Positions 1 through 11,916 of a stretch of 64,000 nt of DNA are shown piece by piece. The stretch is from NCBI GenBank assembly GCA_951799445.1, contig OX637295.1, forward strand, positions 3,906,001 to 3,970,000. Reading direction: 5' to 3'. Numbering within the stretch: position 1 is the first letter of the stretch; every line of letters starts with the position of its first letter. The notes below the pieces were generated by a model. It saw only the letters and a program-made list of their open reading frames with translations. It made no database searches and was not told the DNA's origin. This stretch comes from Pseudisothecium myosuroides. Taxonomy: Eukaryota; Streptophyta; Bryopsida; Hypnales; Lembophyllaceae. The position numbers and the translations under genes are program-made.

Positions 1-120
1 GGTGAGGTGAGAGATTTGCCTTTAGCAATCCAATGTGGTACTGTGAATATTAGCCTTTCGAATAGATCTCGACGAGATCGATCGAAATGTACGTTACTCT
101 GTACAGTAAGTGTTATTCTC
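1..120 (+). other. Diverged copy of a spacer segment, inverted
   Basis: Read forward, this stretch resembles the reverse complement of about 32,205-32,310, with a shared core around AATAGATCTCGACGAG and similar flanks. In the spacer that segment lies downstream (minus strand) of bHLH exon 2. A plus-oriented copy here would therefore fit another bHLH-gene copy ending just left of the window. That is inference; the match is only about 110 bp. Confidence 0.5.
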
Positions 121-359
121 GGGATTCTTTGCTTTGTGATAACAAACGATTTGTAGTCTCCTCTATGATGTCACAGCCTAGGCATCCAACAATGCACATG
201 ATCACATGATGTTTTCGTAACACTGATAAAGTTGTGTTGCGTGTGAAAATGAAATATAAGAGTACTTGGGGTCACATGGTTCCTTCCTAGACTTTAGTGA
301 GAAAACGGTGCATGCGGTACTAGTGAAGGCGATACTAAAGAGGATTGGGTGTATTAGTA
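121..359. other. No recognisable feature
   Basis: Unique-looking AT-rich sequence between the short homology block and the first LINE insertion. No open frame of note, terminal repeat or RNA gene was seen. Confidence 0.4.
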
Positions 360-936
360 GCTCGTCTCATGTTTTTTTTTTTTTAAACAAATGAAACAGG
401 ATTTCATTGCAAAGGAATAAAATACAAGACCACCAGCCTGGCGGGAGATACTAAAGACCTACTCAACAAAACTGACCCCCGGACAGACAAACGAACAAGG
501 ACAAAACACCGATGAGCGCAGCACATGAAGAGGCTGAAAGGCAACTAGCGGCCCACCACAAGACGGCGTTCGTCACTTGGCGTCATCCAAGGTGGAACTC
601 AGGGCGGCTGAAACACAAAACCAGCACTCGGGCCGGACGCTGTCCAGCAAGGTTGTCCCGCTTCCATTCTGGCAAAGATGTTAAATCTGCATCGTCTCTT
701 CGTGAAGGCGGCGATGAGTTTGCTTCGTGCGTCGGCAGATCTCTTTTTGTTGGAGCAAATGTTGGCCCATTCAGCCCTGCCATAATCGATGAGGCCTCCC
801 CAGATGTGTTTGAGAAGACGCTCCGGAGTCCACGTGATAGAATTGAACACCATGTCGTTCCATTGGATCCATAGCGACCAAATCACAGTCGTTCTGATTT
901 CGAGCCAAATCCTTTTAAAGGGACGCTCATCTCATG
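360..936 (-). mobile_element. 5'-truncated LINE insertion with 12-bp target duplication
   Basis: The insert (372-924) is flanked by GCTCGTCTCATG (360-371) and GCTCATCTCATG (925-936), a 12-bp target duplication with one mismatch. On the minus strand it ends in TTTCATTTGTTT followed by about 14 A, the 3' end expected of target-primed reverse transcription. The upstream part encodes a fragment of reverse-transcriptase C-terminus. The same 3' end recurs at 1.66, 4.84, 7.18, 31.2 and 51.15 kb. Confidence 0.85.
599..886 (-). pseudogene. LINE reverse transcriptase C-terminal fragment
   Basis: The open frame contains the stretch W-x-Q-W-N-D-M-V-F followed by LLKHIWGGLIDYGRAEW. This resembles the region after the zinc-binding domain at the C-terminus of plant LINE ORF2 proteins. 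The same LLKHIWGGLIDYGRAEW segment occurs in the 7.2-7.6 kb insertion, so the two are copies of one family. There is no catalytic reverse-transcriptase or endonuclease domain: only the 3' end of the element was copied. Confidence 0.7.
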
Positions 937-3099
937 TTCATTTCTCACCGCAATTCTGTCCTGCAACTGTTAGTAACTTTGGTCAGTACGTTGTGGTGCC
1001 AGGGTTTAAATCATCCTCTCTTTGCCAGAATGATACCATACTCTTAAGGTACGAGCGACTCGACCAGGTGTGATGATTACAAAAACTTTAATGACATTTC
1101 TGAGATTAGGACTAAAATACACATGGATTCGCCATTCGCAGTCCTGCTTGAGCCTGTCACAGAAAGCTGTACCAAATTACATGTGACAGGCTGCAGCTGT
1201 CTCAGTTTCTGTTTGTCTTGCCTCGTCGCCATATGTGCCTGAGCGTAATCTGATTTTCAGAGAACCGACAAGGGAAACCTTTCTGTGATCCAAATGACAG
1301 AGAGAACTGAAAATAACTCAATTTTTCATAAAAAGCAATCCACCGCCTTTGTCTCCTTCTGTCTTCAAATGCATGCAGACAAATCCACGCACCTACTGTT
1401 TATCTTGGCAACGTCGTTTCTTCCTGTACCAGAATCTCAGATAGATTTGGATGTCCGCAACCTCTGGGTCTGCATAGCTGGGGCTACCATTCAATTCTTT
1501 GAATTCAGGGCAAGTTAATTGAGGGTCATAAGACAAACTTGTTCACATTGAAGTGCACAGGGCTCTCATTATTAGACGTACTACTTGCATGGATCTGATG
1601 AGTTTCCAGACAGGCGTGACTATGGAATAGTGGCAGGTTCATGAGATTAGGTGATTTTGTTTTTGTTTTTGTTTTTGACACAAATGAAAGATTAAGTGAT
1701 TTAAGCGACTATGTTATGAGGTTTCCCAGTTAAGTTATTCAGAGTGGAAGCTTGCAAAGTGCTTGAAGACTGGAACAAGCTCCGTGGCCATTGAATGCTA
1801 GTCTATTGAATGTGTCATGCATGGACTGCACATGGGGATTCTGGAATGCCAACTTGATTCATCATTATGAGTGCCTTCTTCTCTAAGAGGCAGCCAGAAA
1901 CAACCAATGATACATTCTAATGTGGGGTCCAACAAGCATCCTTCTAAGTATTGATCCACTATTTCAGAAGGGTTTCACACTGCAAAACATTTTTTGGTCA
2001 AATCTATTTGATAAAACATAGAAGCCACTTTAATACAGACTTAATTTTTATTGCTATTAAATTAGTCATAAAATTTTGCAATTCAACTTGGGGGCATTTG
2101 AAAAGTGCTCTCATGTTGAAATGTTCGATATCAATACATTGAAAACTCCTAGAGGATGCTATAATCAGAGTAATGCCGTAATGACAATTTTAGTACATCC
2201 CATTTTCATTCCATAATGAAAAAATTATGCTGTTAGAACCAAGTTCAACCAAGGTGAAACTAATCTACACTATCAGTAGTTGCACCGGTCAACAAAAGTT
2301 TTAATAAATTTTCAACACCCATGACTCTTTCTGCTCTGGGCACTGGGCAGCCCATGCTTTTTTCCTTTGAGGAAAGAGACTTAATATCCGCGCAATGAGA
2401 TTTTTGTGGTCGCTTTTGTTTATGATTACTGCATTTGTTGAGTCCATTCACTGGCTCCTTGAGTTTGATCATTCTGTGGTGCCATGTTTGTACAATTACA
2501 CAATTAAAGAGGCTCAGAAACTCCTGCTTTACTTGGTAGTATTTTCAATAAATAATTTGCATTAATTCTCTGCTGGATCCTTTGCTGGCAAATTGGCTTA
2601 CACATCATTCTCACATCCATGAGTATGCTCCCAATGGAGTTTGCCTCAGAGCTCATGCACCACATGTCTCTGCTGCACCACGCAGGGCTCTTTGATGAAG
2701 GTGACATACACTCTGACCAGCCTTATAGTTTAGAAAGAAATGGAATATCAAGCAGAATGATGAAGTTTTGCTCCAGGTTCTGAATTGCTGAAAGGTTAAC
2801 TAAGCTTAAGGTAAGAGCACCTTAAAATGCCAATATAGGAGTTTCAGCATTTTTTGTGTGGCCACTTAGGGAATTTTGAACAGATTAGCAAATTCATAGA
2901 TTCACGACTTACCCTTCATACCCACATTCTGGGCCAAATTTTTGGACATAGAATTTTGGGCAAAGAAAATACATACTTTGACATTTTAATTTGTAGAAAA
3001 TTATAGGAAAAATAATTTTCAACAAAACTAAACATTGGTCATGTGGAAGGACTTCATGGTGATGAGAATTTGACCAAAAAAATTAGGTCAAAACTATCT
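937..3099. other. Region without recognisable gene
   Basis: Apart from the micro-insertion at 1,645-1,702 I see nothing identifiable. Frames up to about 77 codons (for example 1,285-1,518) have no recognisable motif. The region has no partner in the right arm, so it lies outside the giant inverted duplication. Confidence 0.5.
1645..1702 (-). mobile_element. 32-bp LINE-tail micro-insertion
   Basis: GATTAGGTGATTT (1645-1657) and GATTAAGTGATTT (1690-1702) form a 13-bp target duplication with one mismatch. Between them are only 32 bp which, on the minus strand, read TTTCATTTGTGTC followed by an A-rich tail. This is the extreme 3' end of the LINE family seen at 360-936, copied almost without template sequence. 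Confidence 0.75.
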
Positions 3100-3529
3100 T
3101 TAACCCCTAAATGTTTTTGACTATGTTTTCACCAAAATCGCTCCAAAACTGTCATTTCTAATACAAGTACCAAATTCTAGAAAAAAAAAACATTTTTGAG
3201 CACATGTAATTGTAGGATCTTGTAGGACACTGGTTTAAGAAGATGTGGAAAAAATTACAAAATTTTCCTACGTGTGGGTTGCAAGATATTAGCGTTTGAA
3301 TTGACAAAAATCCATTTTTTGTCCCTGCAGAATATCGGGCAGCTGCCCTTCACAAGGTCACATTTGTATGAAAAAATGTCCAAAATGGTGGTTACTCTTT
3401 GGATTCATTCTTCTAAGCAAGTTGGGTAAATTTCAGATCATTTGGAATCATACAACATATAGGAAAAAAATAGTAAGTAGGATGAGGTAGAGCATTACCC
3501 AAAAGACTAAATTGTCAAGAATTAATTAA
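3100..3529. mobile_element. Truncated TTAA/CCCCTAAA element (piggyBac-type end)
   Basis: TTAA at 3,100-3,103 is followed by CCCCTAAATG, the terminal sequence of the TTAA family. The interior matches, in reverse, the inner part of the element at 5,285-6,574 (about 5,810-6,180). A second terminal repeat is not seen; the copy ends near the outer boundary of the left arm. Confidence 0.7.
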
Positions 3530-3816
3530 TTAATTCTAGAATGCACATGCCTAGAACTACTAGTGCAAACCACACTATTTGAGGGGGGGGGGGGATGGGC
3601 TTGCAAGTGTTTCATATTTATGCTGCAAATTTTTTATGATATATTTTTTCACTTATTCATATTCCTACCTAATTTTTCAATTACAGGCATGGGATGACAA
3701 GAAGTGAAATTGGATGCATGGCAAGGCTTTCAAATGGTCTGGAGTCACTTTTGCAATATTTTGCCTTCAGTTCTGTTCTTTCACCATTTAGAACTTCCAT
3801 TCTCTTCAAGGTTATG

Positions 3817-4112
3817 TAAGGTAGGAGGCTCATAAACTGATCGGGCTGTAAAACCAATCATGGTCCAGAGGTACATTTTGCTTTCTTCCATGTACTAACA
3901 GTGTACATTTTAGGGGGTGGTCGCTTTTGGAGACCACTACATTTCAACTTCAAAAATTCATAGCTAAGTCCAAAAAATATGAAACGACTGGGGTTAGATG
4001 CAGATTCCATTTTTCTTCCTATTAAAATTTACTGAAAATTGTTTCAAGGAGTTTAGCCTCCCCAAAATGGCAAACAGCTCTTAGATGGTCGGTTTATGAG
4101 CCTCCTACCTTA
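3817..4112. mobile_element. 292-bp MITE, AGGTAGG ends, TA duplication
   Basis: The element 3,819-4,110 begins AGGTAGGAGGCTCATAAAC and ends with its exact inverse, and is flanked by TA on both sides (3,817-3,818; 4,111-4,112). A member of 414 bp with the same ends but a different interior occupies the equivalent site in the right arm (52,566-52,979). A third member (42,705-43,113) has an empty site in the left arm. Confidence 0.85.
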
Positions 4113-4118
4113 CCCCAT

Positions 4119-4830
4119 TTAAATCAACTGAACTCCCAAAGTCCCGGAGTCCCAGTGGGCCAGTTCCAACCAGAGAAATGACAAATTCATGTGGCTCAGC
4201 ACACACATTGTGAAAACACTCAAAGCCCTTTGATCAGGGGCATATTGCAGCCATGTGCACTGCTGTGAATTCAATTGAAAATGGACTCTCAGTTGTTTAA
4301 GAGGGAATGAGCAAAAGTATTGGTGAGTATTCAATTTATTGGTGAGCAAAATGAGAGTCACTCCTGATGCATGTGGACTACAATTTTGAACAGCTAGCCT
4401 TTCCGCCAACTCAATCCCTGCATCCCACTCATTGAATTTCTAGGCAGTGTTGAAGTTTTCATTTCTCCCATTCCCCCTCTCAGTCTTGCTTTCTTGTTCC
4501 ATACATGAGCCCCTTCCCTTTTTTCCATTCTAACAGTCGAGGAATGTTATTATTTTGATGTGAAGATTGCACAGTCGTTAAGAGCAGTGCCCGCCGATTC
4601 AGACCTTTTCAGGGACAAGGTATATTGTAAAATGAGCAACAGTCCAACCTATGATGAACTCTAAAGTGTCCCCCTGATGCAAACATCTGAAGGTACAATG
4701 CAAACTACTTTTTTGTTTTATTTTATTCCTTTTGTCCATGATGATCAACGGAAAGGCAACACCTTTGTGGAGTGCTCCATGCGCCAATCAAAGGTTTTGA
4801 CTCCTAATAAATGGAAACTTTGAGATCACT
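4119..4830. other. Non-coding arm sequence
   Basis: About 4,119-4,500 pairs with 52,165-52,555 and 4,560-4,830 pairs with 51,190-51,420. A 96-codon minus-strand frame at 4,119-4,409 is present but interrupted in the right arm and has no recognisable domain, so I do not call it a gene. Confidence 0.5.
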
Positions 4831-4832
4831 GA

Positions 4833-5133
4833 CAATTTTTTGCTGTTTTTTTTATTTTTTTGACATAAATGAAACAGAATTTCATTGCAAAGAGGTAAAA
4901 TACAACTGCGCCAGCCACTAGTGGCATGGCTGAACACAAAACAACAGGGACTACAGACAGATGAGCACAGACCACAACTAAGATTCACAACATGACAACC
5001 AGTAGAAAGCAAAGAACACCCGGGCTCGGAGCACAACGAGAGACCGTGAGGCCTCACCCGGCCGGCCATGGGAGGAGGCCACCACTCCACCCCAAGTCGG
5101 AGATATTCATGGGGGTTGGAAATCTCTATAGGG
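4833..5133 (-). mobile_element. 5'-truncated LINE tail, left-arm copy
   Basis: On the minus strand the insert ends TTTCATTTATGTCAAAAAAA, the family's 3' end. It pairs with 50,883-51,167 in the right arm, where the target duplication CTGCAAAGA is clear. Here the duplications are eroded. Both arms carry it, so insertion preceded the inverted duplication. Long open frames over it on both strands are by-products. Confidence 0.7.
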
Positions 5134-5280
5134 TTTCTAAATGTTGGAGGCTGCAACACATGAGGAGACTAAGTTACAGGTTCTAGAAGCCTTGGAGATT
5201 TTATTATGCGATTGCATCAGCCTCAAAGTTAGAACTATATATCAAATGTAGCAACCAGGTGATAGACAGTCTCATAGCTT

Positions 5281-6578
5281 CTGACCCCTAAAGGACCAAG
5301 ATGCGTTTTTTGGCAACATAGAAATTTTGGGCAAGTACGTGTGACTGGAGATTTTCTTATTTTGGGCTGAAATTTTTATAGTAGGTGGGGACAAGGAGTA
5401 TCTTTCATATGCACTAAATTTCATTACATTTGGAAATACGAGTCAAAAGTTATGGCCTAATATGTTATTTGTTTCTCAACTCGGGCAGTCCGAGCAAATT
5501 TGAAAAAATAATTTTTTCAGAAATAAAATTTTGAAATTGATTTATTATATTTATATATACGTGGAAAGCTTTGAATCATTCCATTTTGATCAATGAGTCA
5601 AACGTTATGAGGATTTTTAGTTTGCGGGCAGTTAAGGATTGTTTACTCTAAAATAAACTTTGAAGTCGTTTATTTCACTCAATTTTCAATATCTTTCAAA
5701 AAAAATAAAATTATTGGATGTAGATTGTTTATTACAGCATTGAAACCATTGGGATTGGTATTTTTCAATTCCATAATTAACTTCTTAACAATTTAGTGTT
5801 TTGAACCATTCTCTACTTCTTTCTACTTACTATTTTTTTCCTATATGTTGTACAATTCCAAATAATCTAAAAATTTTCAAGCATGTAGCCAACTTGCTCT
5901 AAAGAATGAATCCAAAGAAGTACAACCATTTTGGAAATTTTTCATAATAATTTGACCTTGTGAAGTGCAACTGCGCGTTTTTTCGCAGGGGCAAAAAAAG
6001 GACTTTTGCCACTTCAAACACTGATATCTTCCAATCTACACAATGAAAATTTCTGAAATTTTTTCCACATATTCTCAAACCAAAGTACTACAAGATTCTA
6101 CGGTTACATGTGTCCAAAAATGATATTTTTCAAAAATTTGGTACTTATACTAGAAATGGCAATTTTGGAGCATTTTGGGTGAGAACCGTTAGAAGAAATA
6201 TCAACCCTCCAGAGGGCTCCTCCGGAGTGACAAACCAAGCTATTAAAAAGCTTGGTCTGTCACTCCAACTGACTGCCGCAGTGAGTAGATTGCTCGCCAA
6301 AACAGTCAGTTTTTGCGATTTTTTATTTTTTATTTAATTTTAAATAATTTTTTAAATAATTTTTTAAAAATAAAAAATAATAATAATAATTTTTATTTTT
6401 GTTTACTCGTAAAACTTGGTTCTTGCGCTAATGCCACTGTAGTCGGCAGGAACAGGGGAAAAACAAATTTTTCAGCAAAAAAAAGCAAATTTCAGGGTAC
6501 CTCGAAGAGCTGTGGAACAGCCCTCCGAAGCGGCCTGAAATTTTCTCTAATGCATAGTCAAGGAACTTTAGGGATTAA
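5281..6578. mobile_element. TTAA-family non-autonomous element, left-arm specific
   Basis: The element 5,285-6,574 (1,290 bp) starts CCCCTAAAGGACC and ends GGAACTTTAGGGA, flanked by CTGA (a decayed TTAA, 5,281-5,284) and TTAA (6,575-6,578). The right arm has the uninterrupted site with a single TTAA at 50,722-50,725; removing the element plus one 4-mer restores that sequence. Its left 45 bp resemble the ends of the palindromic element at 43,990-44,727. Confidence 0.85.
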
Positions 6579-7031
6579 TTCAGTGATAGGCAAGTTACTC
6601 TCACCTGATTGACCGTTGTCATTCCAGAGTTGCAGCCAAGCAATACAGCTTGATCCAGAGTGAGTATCAAATTTGAACAATCGCTGTAAATTATTCACCT
6701 CAGTGAGATAAAACTTGAAACGTGCAGTCCCACCGGAAGCCAATGAATCGCCTTTAGAAAGTGAGCGAAACTAGCTAGATGCTATAATTATCTCTTTGAA
6801 AGTGTTGTTTGGTTGGATTGATTTTGATATATTACCTGCAGCATTGGTTGGAGCTGTCAATTTTGAACGATGACATAGATCCCGTGGGGACCATTCCTAG
6901 CCTGGATCGATGCCATGCTGGTACGTCAACATTGAGCTTCCAGAGATAAACTTAGGTCCCCAACAAGCGGCGCTTGCTTCCCACCCAAACCATTTATCAA
7001 TATCTCTTTCGCCTCCGAATCCTCTGTCTAA
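6575..7031 (+). pseudogene. Old fragment of bHLH 5' region and exon 1
   Basis: About 6,580-6,870 resembles the upstream region at 29,520-29,800 in the same orientation. About 6,875-7,031 aligns with exon 1 of the bHLH gene from the codons for NEVIDPKG to the codons for LSPPNP (compare 30,650-30,800). It carries frame-breaking changes and stops there. The equivalent fragment in the right arm is at 50,277-50,440 (minus), so it existed before the inverted duplication. Confidence 0.75.
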
Positions 7032-7163
7032 AAGCTATTAGACTGTCTATAACTTCTGCTACATTGATATGTACTACGGAGTATTAATTCTGAGACTGAC
7101 GCATTTGCACAATATGGTCTCCAAGGCTTCTAGAACTTGCAGTCTCATCAATGACATCTGCTC

Positions 7164-7632
7164 GAGCCTCCAACTTTTTTTCTTTTTTTTGACACAAATG
7201 AAACAGGCTTCATTGCAAGAAGTAAAAGTACAAATTGGCCAGCTACAAGTGGCTTGGCCGGGAAAACAAGACACCCCACCCCAAACAAACAAACAAAACA
7301 CCCCCAACAACACCTGCCTACCAGCCAGCACAAGACACCGGGGCAGACCTCACGGCCAACCACACAACGCAAGCTCGCCACTCAAATACGTCGAGAAGAC
7401 CTAAGGAGGTTGGAAGATGAAGCCAGCAAAAGGGCCCAGCAGTTATCCACTTGGATTGACCTGCCTCAATCTGCGCAAAGACACCAAAGCGACATCTACG
7501 CCTAATGAAGTCATTTCTCGCTTTACACTTAGCCTCCGCAGACCGGTGGCGTTTGCTGATCGCGTCCTCCCACTCAGCTCTCCCGTAATCAATGAGGCCG
7601 CCCCATATGTGCTTCAAGAGCCTCCAACTTTT
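7164..7632 (-). mobile_element. LINE insertion, left-arm specific, 15-bp target duplication
   Basis: GAGCCTCCAACTTTT occurs at 7,164-7,178 and 7,618-7,632; the insert between (439 bp) ends on the minus strand with TTTCATTTGTGTC plus an A-rich tail. The right arm has the intact unfilled site at about 50,128-50,142. The minus-strand frame 7,318-7,638 carries LLKHIWGGLIDYGRAEW, as at 599-886, i.e. the reverse transcriptase C-terminus. Insertion therefore followed the arm duplication. Confidence 0.9.
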
Positions 7633-7661
7633 GGACACCCTACAAAGAGCTGCCAGTGATC

Positions 7662-8307
7662 TTAACCCCTAAATGCCCGAGGCACCAAAATCTGGTGTTT
7701 GCAAAACTTTGAAGTCAAACAAAACTCAACCAAGTTGCTATTTTTAGTAGTTTAATATTTTTGGAAAGTTCTTTGTGAAGTCTAGTTTTAGCATCAAAAA
7801 TCCGATCTTGAAAATAATCAATAGTGATTTTTCTATTGAAGATTTTGTGCAAGGGTACCCATTGCAATCTTGACTTCCCGTAGTGTTGAGAGCTCTTGGA
7901 AATGAGCCTCAAATACACTAGATCTTGGATCAAAAATCACATTCAAAATTCATTTAAAAAAACTATAGAGTAGATTTTAAGAAGCCATAAATTGATTGGG
8001 GTTATACATGTTAGGTTCTTTAACCTCATATTTTTTTGGTCACCATTTTTTTAGATTCGATTTGTGAAAAGAAGGTTGAAAGTTTTTTGCAATTTTAACA
8101 CCCTCATGGTCAAACATTATAATCTTTCACTCTATAAGTGATATTGTTGTGTTTTCTTTTCCTATGAGATCTCTAACATGTCTAGTTTGAATTGGTACGG
8201 TTACAATTTAAATAAAATTGATACAACTTATCAAAATGTTGGCATTTTGTTCAATTTAGAGCAAATTCCAAGTCACTCAAAACAAGCCTTGGGCATTTAG
8301 GGGTTAA
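7662..8307. mobile_element. 638-bp TTAA MITE with ends like the piggyBac element
   Basis: TTAA (7,662-7,665), then CCCCTAAATGCCCGAGGC; the other end is the inverse of CCCCTAAATGCCCAAGGC, then TTAA (8,304-8,307). The first 17 bases differ at one position from the left end of the transposase-bearing element at 54,232. The right-arm site is unfilled (about 50,086-50,100) and reads TCAG where TTAA is expected; a related copy at about 34,830 reads TCAA. Confidence 0.9.
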
Positions 8308-8522
8308 GGTTTCCATTCATCACAAATCAAAAGCTTTGATTGATGCATGAAGCACTTTATGAGGGTGTTGCCTTATATTAATTATCATCGACAAAAGAAA
8401 TAAATTAAAAACAAAGTCCTTTACATAGTGCCTTCAAATGTTTACATAATAGGTTTTTTGAAGATGCAAGATTCTTGGTACTTACAGTAGATGGAAAGTG
8501 TGCTGCATGATCAAGCCAGAGA

Positions 8523-8775
8523 GTCTAGTTAACAATCAAATGTGTTAAACTTGCTATAAGTTAGTAGTGGTGTTTTATTTCATTTCAAATGCAGATCGGA
8601 GACTCTACTGTAGTTAACAATCAAATGTATGTTAAAACTTGCTATAACTTAGTAATGGAGTTTTATTTCATTTCAAATGCAAGTCAAAGAGTCTATTGTA
8701 GTTAACAATCAAATGTGTTAAACTTGTTATAACTTAGCAGTGGTGTTTTATTTCATTTAAAATGCAAGTCAGGTT
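8523..8775. repeat. Tandem repeat, three units of about 87 bp
   Basis: Three units each run from AGTTAACAATCAAATGT to the phrase TTTTATTTCATTT and on into GCAAGTC-like sequence. The right arm has only two such units (49,719-49,890), so copy number changed after the duplication. No coding content. Confidence 0.85.
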
Positions 8776-8844
8776 GTCTATGTAATATTGTGGCCAATGA
8801 TTAGAGGAAAATACACACTGGATCTTATTTTGAGGAGTGGATTA

Positions 8845-9584
8845 GGGTGGTTGCAATAAAAAGTATGTCTTTTTGTTCCACTTTGGCCTGTTTTCGGCTA
8901 GCACTCCCAATACTATGAGCTTTTGGAAATGGATTTTTTAAAATAAAATAAAAAATATGTCATTAATATAACACTAAAAATAGCATTCACCAAAATTTTG
9001 AACCTAAAAAAATCTAGGTCAAGTTATTCACCAAAAAAAGTGATCTAAAAATTTGAAGAAAATAGACATTCAGTTGACATTTCTATTTGTAAAAAATAGG
9101 AAAAAAAATTTACAAAGAAACAAGAAATTGATCATTTGGGAAGACTTCATGGAAAAGAAATTTCACTAAAAAAGTGATCTTGGAACCATATTCAATGTTC
9201 AGAAATGTGCGCATAAGGGAGTCCTATTTGCACAAATGTGGAGGACATAAAATAATACATTTCTAAACACCCCTCAGAAGGAACATACCCACCTATTGTG
9301 GAAATAGACAATCAAAATTTCAGGTCTGACCATTAATTTTGGGTATCCTTTTTCCTAAAAAATTCAAAAATTCAAATGTGACAAATTTATTAAAATAAAT
9401 TTTAAATATAAAATTATTTTTGATTGTTTTAAAAAAATATGGGGTATGATTGCATTCAAGCCAACCAACTCCAATAAAGATTTCAAATTTATACGAGTTG
9501 TTCTTCAAAAGTTATTGTGAATTTAAACACTCGAGCATTCCCCACTTGACAAATAACTAGTACCACTATTTCTTGCAATGATCC
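8845..9584. mobile_element. Old member of the 4-bp-TSD family, shared by both arms
   Basis: About 740 bp starting GGGTGGTTGCAATAAAAAG and ending with the inverse of GGATCATTGCAAGAAA. It pairs with 48,937-49,642 in the right arm, so it predates the duplication. Ends have decayed relative to the family consensus GGGTGATTGCAAGAAACAC; flanks ATTA and ATAA are a plausible degenerate duplication. Confidence 0.65.
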
Positions 9585-9689
9585 ATAACTTGTTTGCCCC
9601 ACATGTGCTACAATTATTTTGCGTCACTAATCACAAATCTCTTAGTCTTCAAAAGCAAAATGTATTTCTATCCATGCTAATCCAGTGAA

Positions 9690-10400
9690 CTAATTGTAAA
9701 AAAAAAGTGGTTTTAATGAATTGAGTGATTCATGCACTGAAAGTGAAATTTTGGATAAATCTAAAGAGAATAATTTGGAGGTTGAGATTTCTTCAAATAT
9801 GTTTATTGCGCACTTTTCATCCAACAACATCAAATAGAAGAGCACGCTTATGTGGCATATTGTTGGCCATGCTCTTTGATGACAGCTAAAAGCATTCAAA
9901 TAAACAATTTAATTTGCATGGCTCATTTATATTTATACCTTAAATTTGGTTGTTTGTTTTGTTTTGTTTGCTTAATATGTTAAGATCTAAGAAACTATAA
10001 GGCGTCCAATGGTGTTCTTGTTACTATTAGAAAGCTCTTTGCAAGGAGGGGTGCATGGACTTTGTTTCATGACGTTTGGACCTACAATACAAAAATTATT
10101 GAATTTCAAAGTTTTTATGAATTAAAACATTGAATTAATTTTTTTTTAATTTTGAAAAAACATAACTTATACATTGCATGTTCAAATGCCACAAAACAAA
10201 GCCTTGCACTCTTTTGTGCATAAATCTTTCTATTTATATCAAGAATGTAACCTCTCACACCCCAACAAAGCCCTTTCATTTTTTTGTGCATTAAAAAATT
10301 ATTTTGAATTGAAATAAATAAATAATGTTCTTACTATTTCCGATTGTGGTAACGGCACAAGGGACACTAGTTCATATAAAGAACGCAACCTTCCACCTGA
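9690..10400. other. Non-coding arm sequence
   Basis: AT-rich sequence matching 48,060-48,850 in reverse. It contains repeated phrases such as GAATTTCAAAGTTTTTATGAA and CATAACTTTCACATTGCAT that recur at 10.9, 12.1-12.7 and 46-48 kb, indicating an old repeat cluster. No gene seen. Confidence 0.5.
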
Positions 10401-10404
10401 TGGT

Positions 10405-10660
10405 GTAAAAGTTGTTTGAATTTTATTAGCTTCAAGAGAGGGTTACATTATTAGATGGCAAGGGTGTGGCCCCCTTAGCTGTAGATTTTTTCAGGGCTTT
10501 CTATTCCTTCTTTTTCTTTGGTCTTTTTGCTCGCTATCTCTTCATTTGTCCAGCCTCACAACTTGGTTGTTTTGTGTTGTGGTTTTTTTTAATGCAATGA
10601 ATTTCCCATTTGTTCAAAAAAGAAAAAAAAAGAAAAAAAAAAAGTTATTGAATTTTAAAG
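10405..10660 (+). mobile_element. Retroposed tail of a second retroelement family
   Basis: A segment of about 220 bp ends in TTCCCATTTGTTC plus an A-rich tail and is flanked by AAAGTTGTTTGAATTTTA and AAAGTTATTGAATTTTA. The right-arm copy is at about 47,815-48,045, where the tail has become a run of about 33 T. It is shared by the arms and so is older than the duplication. A tiny piece with a similar CCATTTGTT tail lies at about 19,130-19,205, absent from the right arm. Confidence 0.7.
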
Positions 10661-10740
10661 TTATTTTAAACTAAAATGTTTAAAAAAAAATCTTTTATTT
10701 ACGACACATAGTACACTAGTCTTTACCTTAACGTAGGATG

Positions 10741-10772
10741 TTTGTTTTGTTTTGTTTTGTTTGTTTGTTTGT
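10741..10772. repeat. TTTTG/TTTG microsatellite
   Basis: Short run of TTTTG then TTTG units. The right arm has the inverse at about 47,670-47,695. Similar runs at 9,945-9,970 and 45,870-45,905 sit next to the same repeat phrases. Confidence 0.8.
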
Positions 10773-10992
10773 TATAGTGAGATCTCCAAAATCGGGCGTC
10801 CCCTGGGCACATTCTTGATACCTTTAGAAAGCCCTAAGCGAGGAGGGGTGCATGGTGTATTTTGTGGCATTCCGACTCATGGTGTGAAAGTTATTGAATT
10901 CCAAAGTTTTTATGAATTGAAAAAAATTAGAAATTACTTTTAGTTTTACTTTGGCTGTGGCAACGGCACAAGGCACACAAGTATTATATACC

Positions 10993-11916
10993 TTAACCTT
11001 CTAAAGGACTACTGTTGCTTTGGGGGACAAATGGGATTTTGGGCAAATATCTACGGTTTTAATTTGTGTTTAGATTTCTTGAAACTTTTTTTGAAGATAG
11101 AAAATTGATTAGCTTTGAGGTTATATTATTATTTTTTATTTGATGCCTAGGAACAAAAATTGTCGCCAAATAAGCTCAAAATAGGGGCAAGGGGGTAACA
11201 AATTTTTTTCTTTAGAAATTTGAATCTTTTGGAATTTTCTTTTCTTTCATAGATTATATTTTTGTCTACATTGAAAGCTTTGATTCATTCCATTAGAATA
11301 TGTTATGAGAAAGTTATAAACAATCTTGTTTTGGAGGCAATTAGAGCATCTTCTTGAAAATATAACTTGTAGGATTCATTTCTGAATGCAATTTTTACAA
11401 ATTTTCGAAAAAAAATTCCACATAGTTTTATTTGCTTGCTAGAACAATCTCACTGTTGGGATTAGTGCATTTTAATTCCATCTTAAAAATATTAATAATT
11501 TAGATTTTTTTTTCTATATTGTATCTACTTCTATTTAACAATTTTTTAAAGAATGAAAATTAATTTTTTTTGAATTTTTTTCTCCCTAGACTCTCAACTT
11601 AATTCTCCAATATAAAGATTTAAAGCTCAAAACTCTATAGTGCAAAAATTTTAAGTTAAGAAGGTTCAGAGTCAAAAAATTTAGTCCCATAATGTATTGA
11701 AAATCTTGTTCTTTTCACTTTAAACTCAAATATCTTGCAATTTGTACGGTTAAAAAATTTGAAATTTTTTCCACACATTCTTATAATAGTTAGGTGTAAG
11801 ATACTATGGTTAGATGTGCAAAAAAATAATTTTCAATTTTTTTTACTCTTCGCTATAGAAATGGCAAATTTGAGTGCTTTTTGGCAGAAAAAAGGCCTTG
11901 GTCCTTTAGAAGTTAA
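10993..11916. mobile_element. TTAA-family element shared by both arms (left copy)
   Basis: TTAA (10,993-10,996), a 916-bp body starting CCTTCTAAAGGAC and ending GGTCCTTTAGAAG, then TTAA (11,913-11,916). Its partner in the right arm is 46,523-47,446 with TTAA on both sides. Being in both arms, this insertion is older than the duplication, and its ends have drifted from CCCCTAAAGGACC. Confidence 0.85.

Noticed and set aside
4119..4409. 96-codon minus-strand frame
   Set aside because: Interrupted in the right-arm counterpart (52,260-52,560) and without a recognisable domain.
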